From CAVSUZ01 sp963795415 (GTDB lineage Bacteria > Pseudomonadota > Alphaproteobacteria > Acetobacterales > Acetobacteraceae), in assembly GCA_963795415.1 (NCBI GenBank), contig CAWCHQ010000001.1, positions 496,001-560,000 of the forward strand: DNA of 64,000 bases, in the 5' to 3' direction. Every line of letters starts with the position of its first letter. Position 1 is the first letter of the stretch. Below the pieces are notes generated by a model. The model was not told where the DNA came from, searched no databases, and saw only the letters and a program-made list of their open reading frames with translations. This document shows, in pieces, positions 54,044-63,300 of the stretch. Position numbers and translations under genes: made by a program.

Positions 54044-55996
54044 TCAAGCAGCCTCGCGCCGGCGGGTTTCCAAACGCTTAAGATCGGGAGGCGTGGCTTC
54101 CGCCGCAAGCCGTGAAGCGGCCTCTGCAAGCGGCAGAACCTCCTGTTTTTCCGATCCAAGCCGGCGCAGGGCGACTGTGCGGGTCTCCGCCTCGCGCCGG
54201 CCGACCACCGCCAGAACCGGCACGTGCGCCAGGGCATGTTCCCGCACCTTGGCATTGATCTTCTGGTTCGACAGGTCCATTTCGACCTGCAAGCCCGCGC
54301 CCCGCAAGACCTCGGCGGCCTCGTTCGCGTAGCCATCGGCATCGGACACGATCGTCGCCACCACCGCCTGGACCGGCGCGAGCCACAGGGGAAAGCGGCC
54401 GGCGTACTGCTCGATCAGCATGCCCAGGAAGCGCTCGAAACTGCCCAGAATCGCCCGGTGCAGCATCACCGGCCGGTGCCGCGCCCCATCCTCGCCCACG
54501 TATTCGGCGTCCAGCCGTTCCGGCAGCACGAAATCCACCTGCAGGGTGCCACACTGCCATTCCCGCCCGATCGCGTCCCGCAGCACGAATTCCAGCTTCG
54601 GGCCATAGAAGGCGCCCTCGCCCGGGTTCAGCGCGTAATCCACGCCCGCGATGGCGCAGGCTTCCTTCAGCGCCGCTTCCGCGCGGTCCCACACCTCGTC
54701 GGCGCCCGCGCGAACCGGCGGGCGGTCGGAGAATTTCACCACGAACTCGGGGAAGCCGAAGTCGCGATAGATCGAGGACAGCAACTCCACGAAGCGCACC
54801 GTCTCGAGGGCGATCTGCGCCTCGGTGCAAAAGATGTGCGCATCGTCCTGAGTGAAGGCGCGGACCCGCATGATCCCGTGCAGGGCGCCCGATGGCTCGA
54901 ACCGGTGGCATGACCCGAACTCGGCAAAACGCAGGGGCAGTTCGCGATAGCTCCGCAGACCCTGGCGGAAGATCTGCACATGGCACGGGCAGTTCATCGG
55001 CTTCAGCGCAAGGACCTTGTCCTCGTCCTCGACCGTGGCGATGAACATATGCTCGCGAAACTTCTCCCAATGGCCGGACGCCTCCCAGAGCGAGCGGTCC
55101 ACGAGCTGCGGGGTGCGGATTTCTTTGTATCCGGCCGCGTCCAGACGGCGGCGCATGTAGTCCTCTGCCACGCGGAATAACCGCCAGCCGTTGGGATGCC
55201 AGAAGACGCTCCCGGCCGCCTCCTCCTGCAAATGGAACAGGTCCATTTCCTTGGCGATCCGGCGATGGTCCCGCCGCTCCGCCTCCTCCAGCAGATGCAG
55301 ATAGCCGTCGAGCTCTTTCTGGTCGCGCCAGGCGGTGCCGTAGATTCGGCTGAGCATGGCGTTGCGGTGGTCGCCCCGCCAATAGGCCCCGGCCACCTTC
55401 ATCAGCCTGAAGGCGTTGCCCACATCCGCGGTGGTCCGCATGTGCGGCCCGCGGCAGAGGTCGATCCAGTCGCCCTGGGAATAGAGGCTGATGGTTTGGT
55501 CCCGTGGCAGGTCCTGGATGATCTCCGCCTTGTATTTCTCGCCCCTGTTCTTGAAGAACTCGATGGCTTCCTCGCGCTCCATCACGCTGCGGCGGAACGG
55601 CGCACCCCGGGCGATGATCTCCCGCATCCTGGCCTCGATGGCCGGAAAATCCTCCGGGGTGAAGGGCTGGTTGCGGGCGAAATCGTAGTAGAACCCGTTG
55701 TCGATCGGCGGCCCGATGGTCACCTGGGTCCCGGGATAGAGCGCCTGCACTGCCTCGGCCAGCACATGGGCGGCGTCGTGCCGGATCATCTCGAGGGCAT
55801 CGGGGTCCTTGCGGGTGACGAACTGCACGTACGCGTCGCGGTCGATTTCGGTCGCGAGATCGACCAGTTTGCCGTCCAGCTTCATCGCCACGGCGGCGCG
55901 GGCGAGGCCCGGTCCGATCGCCTCCGCCACCGTCGCGCCCGCCACCGAACCGTCGAAGCGGCGCACCGATCCGTCGGGCAGGGTGATGGCGGGCAT
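54044..55996 (-). CDS. thrS: Threonyl-tRNA synthetase
   Basis: Charges tRNA-Thr. 650 residues: TGS domain (1-60, 'MPAITLPDGSVRRFDGSV'), editing domain with 'HDAAHVLAEAVQALYPG' (HxxxH type) near 75, class II catalytic core with zinc ligand Cys in 'MKPMNCPCHVQIF', motif 2 'RFAEFGSCHRFEPSGALHG', motif 3 'HRAILGSFERFLGML', and the anticodon-binding domain from about 545. Same strand and order as thrS-infC in many bacteria. The ATG start at 55996 is followed by the standard N-terminus. Confidence 0.95.
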   Translation of the reverse strand: MPAITLPDGSVRRFDGSVAGATVAEAIGPGLARAAVAMKLDGKLVDLATEIDRDAYVQFVTRKDPDALEMIRHDAAHVLAEAVQALYPGTQVTIGPPIDNGFYYDFARNQPFTPEDFPAIEARMREIIARGAPFRRSVMEREEAIEFFKNRGEKYKAEIIQDLPRDQTISLYSQGDWIDLCRGPHMRTTADVGNAFRLMKVAGAYWRGDHRNAMLSRIYGTAWRDQKELDGYLHLLEEAERRDHRRIAKEMDLFHLQEEAAGSVFWHPNGWRLFRVAEDYMRRRLDAAGYKEIRTPQLVDRSLWEASGHWEKFREHMFIATVEDEDKVLALKPMNCPCHVQIFRQGLRSYRELPLRFAEFGSCHRFEPSGALHGIMRVRAFTQDDAHIFCTEAQIALETVRFVELLSSIYRDFGFPEFVVKFSDRPPVRAGADEVWDRAEAALKEACAIAGVDYALNPGEGAFYGPKLEFVLRDAIGREWQCGTLQVDFVLPERLDAEYVGEDGARHRPVMLHRAILGSFERFLGMLIEQYAGRFPLWLAPVQAVVATIVSDADGYANEAAEVLRGAGLQVEMDLSNQKINAKVREHALAHVPVLAVVGRREAETRTVALRRLGSEKQEVLPLAEAASRLAAEATPPDLKRLETRRREAA

Positions 55997-56105
55997 GGGT
56001 CGGCTTCTCCTCGTGGGAAAGCATGTCTATGGCGTCACGCGGCTGCCGTCGCAAGTGCCGGTTTCCGCACTGCAGCACTGGCACGGCACCACTTCACCGC
56101 GCCCC

Positions 56106-57230
56106 TCAGTTTTCCAGGATTTCGCGGTAAACCTCCAAGGTCTCCTTCTGCATCATCCCGGTCGTGCACCGCTCGAGAATGGCGACCCTCGCCGCGTCAC
56201 CCACTCTCGCTCGCTCCGCCATGCTCATCGCCAGCACTCGCTCAAGCTCTGCCGCCAGAGCCGCCGGATCGCCGGCGGGGACACGCCAGCCGGTTACCCC
56301 ATGCTCCACGGTTTCAACAGGTCCGCCGAGATCCGATGCAATGACCGGCCGCTTCATCGCCTGCGCCTCGATCACCACCCGGCCGAACGCTTCCGGCTCG
56401 GTCGAGGCATGCACAACGACGTCCGCTACCGTCAGCGCCGCTGGCATGTCGTCGCAGTCGCCGGGCAGTCGTACCCGCTCGCCCAATCCCAAACGCCCCG
56501 CCTGCTCCTGTAGGCGGGCGGTAATGTGGGTCCGGCCCTGATCGGCACCGGCCAGCACGACAAGCGGGTCGTGCCGCGAGAGCCGGGCCATCGCGTCCAG
56601 CAGCACCGATTGGCCCTTCCATCCGGTAATGCGACCCGGCAGCAAAATCACCGGAGCCGCCGCTTGAATGCTCCATGCCGCGGCAATTCGATCCTTGCGT
56701 TCCTGGGACACTGCGTCCGGGTCGAACACGGCCGGATCAACGCCGCGCGGAATCACCCGCAGCCGCTCCCGCCCAACTCTATGGCGGTCGCTCACCATGT
56801 CCGCCATGAAACGGCTGGCGACAATTACCGTCTCGCCGCGTGCCATAACGGCGTTGTACTGCCGCTTGAGCGGAAGCTCCTCGCCGTAGGCGCCATGATA
56901 CGTGGTGACGAAGTGTCGCCCGGTCTGTCGCGCCGCCCACCACGCCGACCACGCCGGCGCCCGCGACCTCGCGTGCACTACATCGACCTGCTCTCGCCGG
57001 ATCAACCCCGCCAGAAGCTGGGCATTTCGCAGCATCGAAACCGGGTTCTTGGTGTTCAGAGGCAGTAGCAAATGCCTCCCGGTACGCTCCACCGCCGGCA
57101 CCAAACGCCCGCCGGCCGAGGCGACCAGGGCAGTCCATCCCGCACCCGCGACGGCCTCGGCAACCTCTACCGTGCTTCGCTCCACGCCGCCCGTCTCCAG
57201 GCTCGGCAGCACTTGAAGAATGACCGGCAT
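56106..57230 (-). CDS. GT4-family glycosyltransferase
   Basis: About 374 residues, GT-B fold. N-terminal 'ILQVLPSLETGGVERSTVEVAEAV' is the acceptor-side glycine-rich loop; 'VHARSRAPAWSAWWAA' and 'TTYHGAYGEE' follow. The donor side has 'ILLPGRITGWKGQSVLLDAMA' and the E-x7-E motif in 'STEPEAFGRVVIEAQAM'. Probably adds a sugar in LPS or capsule synthesis, consistent with Acetobacteraceae relatives, but donor and acceptor are unknown. ATG 57230 is preferred; the open frame extends to 57596 only because it is antisense to the hydrolase. Confidence 0.85.
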   Translation of the reverse strand: MPVILQVLPSLETGGVERSTVEVAEAVAGAGWTALVASAGGRLVPAVERTGRHLLLPLNTKNPVSMLRNAQLLAGLIRREQVDVVHARSRAPAWSAWWAARQTGRHFVTTYHGAYGEELPLKRQYNAVMARGETVIVASRFMADMVSDRHRVGRERLRVIPRGVDPAVFDPDAVSQERKDRIAAAWSIQAAAPVILLPGRITGWKGQSVLLDAMARLSRHDPLVVLAGADQGRTHITARLQEQAGRLGLGERVRLPGDCDDMPAALTVADVVVHASTEPEAFGRVVIEAQAMKRPVIASDLGGPVETVEHGVTGWRVPAGDPAALAAELERVLAMSMAERARVGDAARVAILERCTTGMMQKETLEVYREILEN

Positions 57231-57274
57231 AGCCGCGTGTAGCCTGCGGCCGAGGTCCATCATAGATACGCTGC

Positions 57275-58036
57275 ATGGCAACCCAGGGACGGCTGCATCG
57301 GGATGACGGCGTGGAACTGGCCTGGGCCAGGCTCGGCGGCCGAACACCCACCGTTGTGTTTCTGACCGGCTTCCGAGGCCACATGACCGGCGACAAGGCC
57401 AACACGCTTGCGCGGTTTTGCGCCGAACAAGGTCAGGCCATGCTGCGGTTCGATTACTCGGGTCATGGCGACAGCGGGGGAGAGTTCGAGCAGGGTACGA
57501 TAGGGCTGTGGGTGAATGACGCTCTGTCCATGATCGACCGCTTGACCACTGGTCCGCTGGTCCTCGTGGGCTCGTCCATGGGCGGATGGATTGCATTACT
57601 GACCGCGCTGGCGCGACCTGAGCGGGTGAAGGCGATCATCGGGATTGCTGCGGCGCCGGATTTTACTGAACGCCTGATGTGGGAAGCGATGGAGCCTCTG
57701 GAGCGCGAGCGGATTATGCAGGATGGCGTACTGCACGTGCCGAGCGCCTATGGTGGTCCCTATCCGATCACCCGTAACCTGATCGAGGACGGACGGCGAC
57801 ATCTTCTGCTCGACGGCCCTATCCCGATCCATTGCCCGCTCCGCTTGTTGCACGGCCAACGCGATCCGGACGTCCCCTGGGAGACGGCGTTGAAAATCGC
57901 CAGTCGGGTGGAGAGTTCCGATGTCCGCGTGACCCTGATCACGGACGGGGATCACCGGCTGTCGCGCCCGCAGGATCTGTCGCTGCTGACCGGCACGGTG
58001 CGAAGCGTTCTGGACGCGCTGGAAGAGCGGCTATGA
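57275..58036 (+). CDS. Alpha/beta hydrolase (serine esterase type)
   Basis: 253 residues with the full alpha/beta-hydrolase triad visible: nucleophile elbow G-S-S-M-G ('VLVGSSMGGWIAL') near residue 100, Asp in 'LHGQRDPDVPWETAL' near 195, His in 'ITDGDHRLSRP' near 228. The oxyanion region is 'FLTGFRGHMTGDK'. It resembles ABHD10-like palmitoyl/acyl esterases. Cytoplasmic. Divergent from the glycosyltransferase with 44 bp between starts. Confidence 0.87.
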   Translation: MATQGRLHRDDGVELAWARLGGRTPTVVFLTGFRGHMTGDKANTLARFCAEQGQAMLRFDYSGHGDSGGEFEQGTIGLWVNDALSMIDRLTTGPLVLVGSSMGGWIALLTALARPERVKAIIGIAAAPDFTERLMWEAMEPLERERIMQDGVLHVPSAYGGPYPITRNLIEDGRRHLLLDGPIPIHCPLRLLHGQRDPDVPWETALKIASRVESSDVRVTLITDGDHRLSRPQDLSLLTGTVRSVLDALEERL

Positions 58037-58079
58037 TTCCTGGCTGAGCAGGCCGTCATCCTGTGCTCTGGCACCGCTC

Positions 58080-58307
58080 TCAGAGGATCTTTAAATCTGC
58101 CGCACGAGCCGGGTGCGCTCCCATACCTCGATTGCCGGGAAGGCCGAACTCGTTCAAAACGTCCTCGGCTATCCTGAGCGCAGCAACGTCGCCCTCCGCC
58201 TCCAGATCGCGCGCGTTGGAAATGTGTCCGGAAGCATCAAGGAGATAGCAACGGTAATGCCTCGCAGGCTCCGCGCCGTCACCGGCCCTCACCGCATCAC
58301 TGAGCAT
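58080..58307 (-). CDS. Small conserved hypothetical protein
   Basis: 75 residues. The core 'HYRCYLLDASGHISNARDLEAEGDVAALRIAEDVL' (read in two halves) has the pattern of a common short alphaproteobacterial protein family of unknown function: an aromatic strand, 'DxxGHI', then an acidic helix. A purine-rich stretch (AAGGGG...AAGGG) precedes ATG 58307. Converges on the hydrolase gene. Confidence 0.5.
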   Translation of the reverse strand: MLSDAVRAGDGAEPARHYRCYLLDASGHISNARDLEAEGDVAALRIAEDVLNEFGLPGNRGMGAHPARAADLKIL

Positions 58308-58482
58308 CCCTTAACCCCTTAGCTGAATGAGCTTACCACATCGCGGCAGGTGCGTATATAAATCTTTTTTTCAGACGGCATCGACGTAGCCGGCTGGCCA
58401 TTATCTCCGGCTTATGTGGTGGATAGTTTCCGCCCGACCATAACATGATGCGGCAGATTCACCAGCCGCCCGGAGGCGACCC
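58308..58482. other. AT-richer intergenic stretch
   Basis: About 175 bp that is distinctly AT-richer than its surroundings around 58350-58375 (TATATAAATC followed by a run of seven T). It may carry the promoter of the small minus-strand gene. No hairpin precedes the T run, so it is not called a terminator. Confidence 0.3.
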
Positions 58483-58881
58483 GGTGCTTCCCTCGATTTC
58501 TGTCTCCCATGGCCCGCCGAAGTTGCCGCTGACCGCCCCGCCGGCAAAGCGCTTCCTCCAAGGACTCGGATCAATCCTGCCATGCCGCCCCCGCCATCCT
58601 TGTGTCTCGGCGCATTGGGAGACACGCGCTCCCGCCGTCACCGTGGTTGCCCCGCCGGCTGGTTCGATGCGGCGCTGGTGTAGGGGCGGATCAGCGATCT
58701 ACTCAATTATCGCCGGTTTGCACCCTATGCCGCCAAAAGTCACCCCACCGAGGAGCACCTGCTACCGCTGTATGTGGCGCCGAGCGCCGGGGGTGAGGTG
58801 CCCTCGCCTCGGCAGCTGCACGCCAGCGCCGCGCACAGCGTGCTGCCGATGGACGCTTATACATTTGGAGCTGGAGCGTAG
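58483..58881 (+). pseudogene. LigB/DODA-type extradiol dioxygenase, internally deleted
   Basis: The 5' part reads 'LPSISVSHGPPKLPL', 'RFLQGLGSILP' and 'SAHWETRAPAVT', the N-terminal metal-site region of 4,5-DOPA-dioxygenase-like (class III, LigB) enzymes. A frame change near 58640-58660 then leads straight into the C-terminal part: 'GWFDAALV', an in-frame TAG near 58681, 'LLNYRRFAPYAAKSHPTEEHLLPLYV' (two pieces) and 'HASAAHSVLPMDAYTFG' to the stop at 58879-58881. About half of a normal protein of roughly 260 residues is missing. This is a genuine relic, not a single-base error. Confidence 0.7.
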
Positions 58882-58920
58882 CGAGACCGCTGCACCTGAC
58901 GGTGGCCTTGCTCCCGGATG

Positions 58921-60436
58921 CTACTTCCAGCTGTACATGTAGAACCGTGGCAATTCGTCAGGAAAAGCCTCGAAGTTCAGGTCGGAATCAAACGCATAGT
59001 AAGTCACATACGTAAACAGCGGGAGCCAGTACGCCTCCTCGGTAATGCGCTGGATCGCTGCGGCATAGGCCTTTTGCCGCTCCGCCGGATCAGTTACGGA
59101 ACCGCCCTCCGCAACCAGCTTCTCCACCTCGGGATCGCGGGCATAATCGTTGGGTCCCCCGCCGAAGAAATACGGCAAAATCGCCGAGACGTCGTTGATC
59201 GAATAGCTGCCCCAGCTTCCGGCGTTCATCGGCGTCTGCCCGGCCATTACCTTCTGCACCACCGCGCCAACCTGCAATTGCTGGATATCGGCGGAGATGC
59301 CGACAGCCTTGAGGTAGCTCTGCATCGCCGCATTCCATGCCGGCAGCAGATACGTCACCAGCGTTGTTGAGAAGCCGTTGGGAAAACCGGCCTGTTTTAG
59401 CAGAGCCTTCGCTTTTGCCGGATCATAGGAATAATCCACGGCCGCCTTCTGGTCGCAGCCAAACTGCGTCGGATAGCATGGCGCGGCAATCGGATGACTG
59501 TCGCCCTGCACCAGATCATGGGCCATCGCATTGCGGTCAATCGCATGGAAAATCGCCTGACGCACCTTCTGGTTGGTCAGAGGACTGTCCTTGCCGCTTC
59601 GTCCGGAGGCATCGATCTGCAGGAACCCGATCCGCATCGATCCGGCGCGCAGCGCCGCCTTGCCAGGCAGATCATGTAGATTTGCGTACTGATCCGGATT
59701 ATATTGCCAGATCCAGTCCGCCTGTCCGCTGATCAACGCGGTCAGCTCCCCGGCGGCGTCCAGCACCTCGTTGATCTTCAGGGTACTTGATCGCTGGCTT
59801 GCCCTTGGGACTTCCGGCGTAATATCCGTCGAAACGCTCCAGATCGATCTCGCTCGTGCCGTTCACCAGGGTTATCCTGTAGGGCCCGGTGCCGACAGGC
59901 TGCTTGGAATAAGTCTCCGGCCCCACCTTCTCCCGATACGCCTTTGGATAGATCGGCAGCACCATCGCAAAATATTCCAGCGCCGCCGGGAAGATCGACT
60001 TAAGGTGGAAGCGGACCTGCATCGGTCCCAGCTTTTCGGCCCCCTCAAGGAACGCAAAATTACTCGGGACCATTACTTTTGGATCGTGCAGAATGGTTTC
60101 AAACGTATAGACAACGTCGTCCGCGCTGAACGGATCGCCATTGTGAAACTTCACCCCATCACGCAGAGTAAAGTCCAGCGTCTTCGGATCGGCCCACTTC
60201 CATTCGTTCGCCAGCCCCGGCACCACCTTGAACGTGTGCGGGTCACGATAGACCAATGTGTCCCATGCCTCGTGTGCAACGATCAGGCCGGTGCGCAGAT
60301 TGTTCCGATAGGGATCCACATCCGGGATCGCATCGCGCCAGGTGATGTGCAGCGTATCGTCATCCTTGCTGGCCAGTGCCTGCCGCCCGAATGCCGGCAA
60401 CGCCGCCGCGGCACCGAGAAACGTCCGCCTTCTCAT
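58921..60436 (-). CDS. Peptide/solute-binding protein of dpp-type ABC transporter (frameshift at 59781-59783)
   Basis: Periplasmic binding protein (SBP family 5), about 505 residues when reconstructed. 'MRRRTFLGAAAALPAFGRQALA' (first 20 shown in part: RRRTFLGAAAALPAFG) is a twin-arginine-like signal. Family blocks: 'DALPDVDPYRNN'-like 'RDAIPDVDPYRN', 'LRDGVKFHNGDPFSADDVVYTFE' (SBP5 signature region), 'VGTGPYRI'. One surplus base in GGG 59781-59783 shifts the frame after 'KPAIKY'; the next frame resumes at 'KINEVLDAAGELTALISGQAD' and ends 'FYMYSWK'. ATG 60436 has GGGAGG nine bases upstream. It is last in the dppBCDF order. Confidence 0.85.
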
Positions 60437-60528
60437 CGCCCATGCCTCCCTGGTTCCCGAACGCCAGAGCGTGATCGCTTCAGGCTGACAAGGCATTGAA
60501 GCGTGAATCACGCTGTCAAACAAAGCCG

Positions 60529-60569
60529 TTAGACCATGCTCGGTTCAATTTGAACCGATCATGGTCTAA
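60529..60569 (-). terminator. 41-nt near-perfect palindrome at the dppF end
   Basis: Arms of 20 bases, starting TTAGACCATG and ending CATGGTCTAA, differ from perfect complementarity at one position and are separated by one base. The palindrome includes the dppF stop codon and lies 93 bases before the binding-protein start. On the operon strand it is followed by CGGCTTTGTTTG, a modest T-rich stretch, so a terminator or attenuator between transporter and binding-protein genes is plausible. It could also be a dispersed repeat or a protein-binding site. Confidence 0.6.
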
Positions 60570-61513
60570 GTGCGCGCCTGCGACTGCGCAAGATGGCACT
60601 CTACCGCACCACGCGCCGGCGCCTGCGTCCGGCAAATGTCAACCGCGACGGGGCAGCGCGGATGAAAGCGGCAGCCCGACGGGATATTGGCCGGATCGGG
60701 ATACCCCTCGCCCATCGGCACATCGGGCAGGCCCAGCCCCGGCTCCGGAGTCAGCACCGACGCGAGCAGCGCCCGCGTATATGGATGCCGCGGTGCGGCG
60801 AACACTTGCTCGTTCACGCCATGCTCAACGATCCGCCCGAGATACATTACTGCGACCTCGTCCGCGATATGCTCCACCACCGCCAGATTATGACTGATGA
60901 AAACCAGCGTCAGATCGAACGTTGCGCGCAGATCGGCCAGCAGATTCAAAATCTGCGCCTGAACCGAAACATCCAGCGCGCTCGTCGGCTCATCGCAGAT
61001 CAGGATGCGCGGCTCGGCAATCAGCGCACGGGCAATCGCAACCCGCTGGCGCTGCCCGCCCGATAGCTGCGACGGATACCGCGCGCCCATCTCCGCCGTC
61101 AGCCCCACCTGCTCCAGCATCCGCGCGATCCTGCGGCGACGCTCCACCCGACCAACGCCCTGAACGATTAGTGGCAGCCCGATGACGTCCCGCACGCGCC
61201 GGCGAGGATTCAGCGAGCTCATCGGGTCCTGAAACACCGGCTGGATCAGCCGCGCGCGAGAGCGCCGGTCCACGATACTCAGGTCATGGCCGGCAATCCG
61301 CATGCTGCCCCGGCTGGGCGGCAGCAACCCCAGTAACATTCGGGCCAGCGTTGATTTCCCGCAGCCGGACTCGCCGACGATCCCCAGCGCACGGCCCTCG
61401 TTGACCGACAGGGTAATGTCATCGACGGCTACGACCCGGCGCGGTGCCCCGAACAATCCCTGGCGTTGCACGAATTCGCGCGACAAATTCGCGGCCTCAA
61501 TCGCGGCAGTCAT
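60566..61513 (-). CDS. dppF: Oligopeptide/dipeptide ABC transporter ATPase, DppF/OppF type
   Basis: 315 residues. Walker A 'GESGCGKST' lies near residue 50, the Q-loop 'IQPVFQDPMSSLNPRR', signature 'LSGGQRQRVAIARAL' near 155, and Walker B 'ILICDEPTSALD' near 175. The C-terminal oligopeptide-transporter extension has 'GCRFHPRCPVA' and 'ICRT', the cysteines of an Fe-S or metal site found in this family. ATG 61513 overlaps the dppD stop (ATGA); the frame upstream to 61633 lies inside dppD. Confidence 0.93.
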   Translation of the reverse strand: MTAAIEAANLSREFVQRQGLFGAPRRVVAVDDITLSVNEGRALGIVGESGCGKSTLARMLLGLLPPSRGSMRIAGHDLSIVDRRSRARLIQPVFQDPMSSLNPRRRVRDVIGLPLIVQGVGRVERRRRIARMLEQVGLTAEMGARYPSQLSGGQRQRVAIARALIAEPRILICDEPTSALDVSVQAQILNLLADLRATFDLTLVFISHNLAVVEHIADEVAVMYLGRIVEHGVNEQVFAAPRHPYTRALLASVLTPEPGLGLPDVPMGEGYPDPANIPSGCRFHPRCPVAVDICRTQAPARGAVECHLAQSQART

Positions 61514-62478
61514 GCTTCGATCCAGTCCGGAGCCAGGCGACAGACGTAGCGCTGTCCCTCCGCGGCGTCCCGCAGAGGCACAGGCTGCGCACATACCGGA
61601 GCCGCGTGCGCACAGCGATCGCGAAACGCACACCCGGTGAAACCTTTCTCGATCCGCGGCACGATACCCGGAATGCTGCCCAGGCGCTCGCCCCGCCGCA
61701 CCTTCCCCGGCACCGGAATCGAATCCAGCAGTCCGCGCGTATAGGGATGCCGCGGCGCCGCGAAGACCGCAGGCGCGGGACCGCTTTCCACGATCTCTCC
61801 CGCGTACATCACGCTGACCCGGTCGGCCACCCGCGCAACCACGCCCAGATCATGCGTGATCAGCAGAATCGCCAGCCCCATCTCCCGCTGGATGTCGGCA
61901 AGCAGCCGCAGGATCTGCGCCTGCACCGTCACGTCAAGCGCGGTGGTCGGTTCATCGGCAATCAGCAACTCCGGCTCGCACAAAAGGGCGGTGGCGATCA
62001 TCACGCGCTGCCGCAACCCGCCCGACAGTTGATGTGGAAACTGTCCAAGCCGCATCTCGGGCGCCGTTACCCCCACATGCGCCAGCATTGCCACCGAACG
62101 TTCGGCGGCGTCGCCGCGCGAAACGCCCCTGTGCCGGCGCAGCACCTCCGTCATTTGCGAGCCGATCGTGTACGCCGGGTTCAGGCTCGTCATCGGCTCC
62201 TGGAAAATCATTGCGATCCGGTCGCCGCGCAGGCGCGCGATGGCTGCCTCGCTCAGCCCCGCCAGGTTCTTCCCCCCGAACGCGATCCGCGCGGCCGCAA
62301 AGCGCGCCCGCCGCGGCAACAGCCGCATCACCGCAAGCGCGGAAACCGACTTGCCGCATCCGGACTCGCCGACCAGACAGTGCGTGCCTCCGCGCTCGAC
62401 CGAAAGGCTGATCCCGCGCACCGCCTCAACCGCGCCGAACCCGATCCGAAGCTGCTCGATCTCCAGAGCCGCGCTCAT
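61510..62478 (-). CDS. dppD: Oligopeptide/dipeptide ABC transporter ATPase, DppD/OppD type
   Basis: 322 residues. Walker A 'GESGCGKSV' lies near residue 38, 'MIFQEPMTSLNPAYTIG' near 90, signature 'LSGGLRQRVMIATAL' near 155, Walker B 'LLIADEPTTALD' near 178, and the C-terminal 'GCAFRDRCAHAAPVC' cysteines. It is coupled by ATGA overlaps to dppC upstream and dppF downstream. Confidence 0.93.
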   Translation of the reverse strand: MSAALEIEQLRIGFGAVEAVRGISLSVERGGTHCLVGESGCGKSVSALAVMRLLPRRARFAAARIAFGGKNLAGLSEAAIARLRGDRIAMIFQEPMTSLNPAYTIGSQMTEVLRRHRGVSRGDAAERSVAMLAHVGVTAPEMRLGQFPHQLSGGLRQRVMIATALLCEPELLIADEPTTALDVTVQAQILRLLADIQREMGLAILLITHDLGVVARVADRVSVMYAGEIVESGPAPAVFAAPRHPYTRGLLDSIPVPGKVRRGERLGSIPGIVPRIEKGFTGCAFRDRCAHAAPVCAQPVPLRDAAEGQRYVCRLAPDWIEA

Positions 62479-63300
62479 TGTTCGGTGCGCGCGCCCAGCC
62501 GGTCACGCAATCCGTCGCCGAGCAGATTGATCCCCAGCACTAAAATCAGCAGCGCGATTCCGGGAGATCTCGATCACCCAGGGCTTGAAAAACATGTAGT
62601 CTTTCGCCTCGGCGATCATCAGCCCCCAGGACGGCAGCGGTGGCGGCACGCCCAGCCCAAGGAAGGACAGCGCCGCTTCTAGCAGGATGGCAATTGCCAT
62701 GTCTATGGTTGCAATAACAACCAGATGATGGGCGATGTTCGGCAATATCTCGCCCAGGATCACCCGGCCCGGGGAGCAGCCCGCCGCCCATGCCGCGGCC
62801 ACATAATCCAACCCGCACACCTGCCGCGTCACGGCGCGGGAAACGATGGCGAAACGCTCCCACAGAAGCAGCCCGATCGTCAGCACCACCACCGTCAATG
62901 AGCTGCCCACCATGAACACGACGGTCAACGCCACCAGGATCAGTGGAATCGCCAGGCGGCACGACACGATGAACATCACCACCGCATCGGTCTTGCCGCC
63001 GAAATACCCCCCCAAAACGCCAAGCGTCGTGCCGATCAGACCTGACAGAACGATCGTCGAAAACCCGATCAGCATCGAAATCCGCGCGCCCAGGATCAGC
63101 CGCGACAAATAGTCGCGCCCGAGCCCGTCCGTGCCGAACCAATGGGCCGACGAACCGCCGGGCAGCCACTCCGGCGGAATGTAACGATGCCCGAGATCCT
63201 GCAAAAACGGGTCGTGCGGCATCAGCAGCGGCGCAAATATCGCCACCAGTGCCGCCAACCCGACAATTCCCGCGCCCAGATACAGCGTCAGCCGGCGCAT
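62475..63300 (-). CDS. dppC: Dipeptide ABC transporter permease DppC (frameshift near 62565)
   Basis: Permease of about 275 residues. 'FGTDGLGRDYLSRLILGARISM' lies near residue 57, the EAA loop 'YVAAAWAAGCSPGRVILGEILPN' near 170, and 'LSFLGLGVPPPLPSWGLMI' near 220. At 'KPWVIEI' the frame is lost, giving a basic tail ending at 62503. The adjacent frame continues 'PGIALLILVLGINLLGDGLRD' to TGA 62475-62477, which overlaps the dppD ATG as ATGA. One surplus base in the GGGAGATC stretch (about 62562-62566) explains it. ATG 63300 overlaps the dppB stop (TGATG). Confidence 0.88.

Noticed and set aside
58340..58375. T-rich run as an intrinsic terminator for the hydrolase gene
   Set aside because: No stem precedes the seven-T run and it lies about 300 bases past the stop; more likely part of an AT-rich promoter region.
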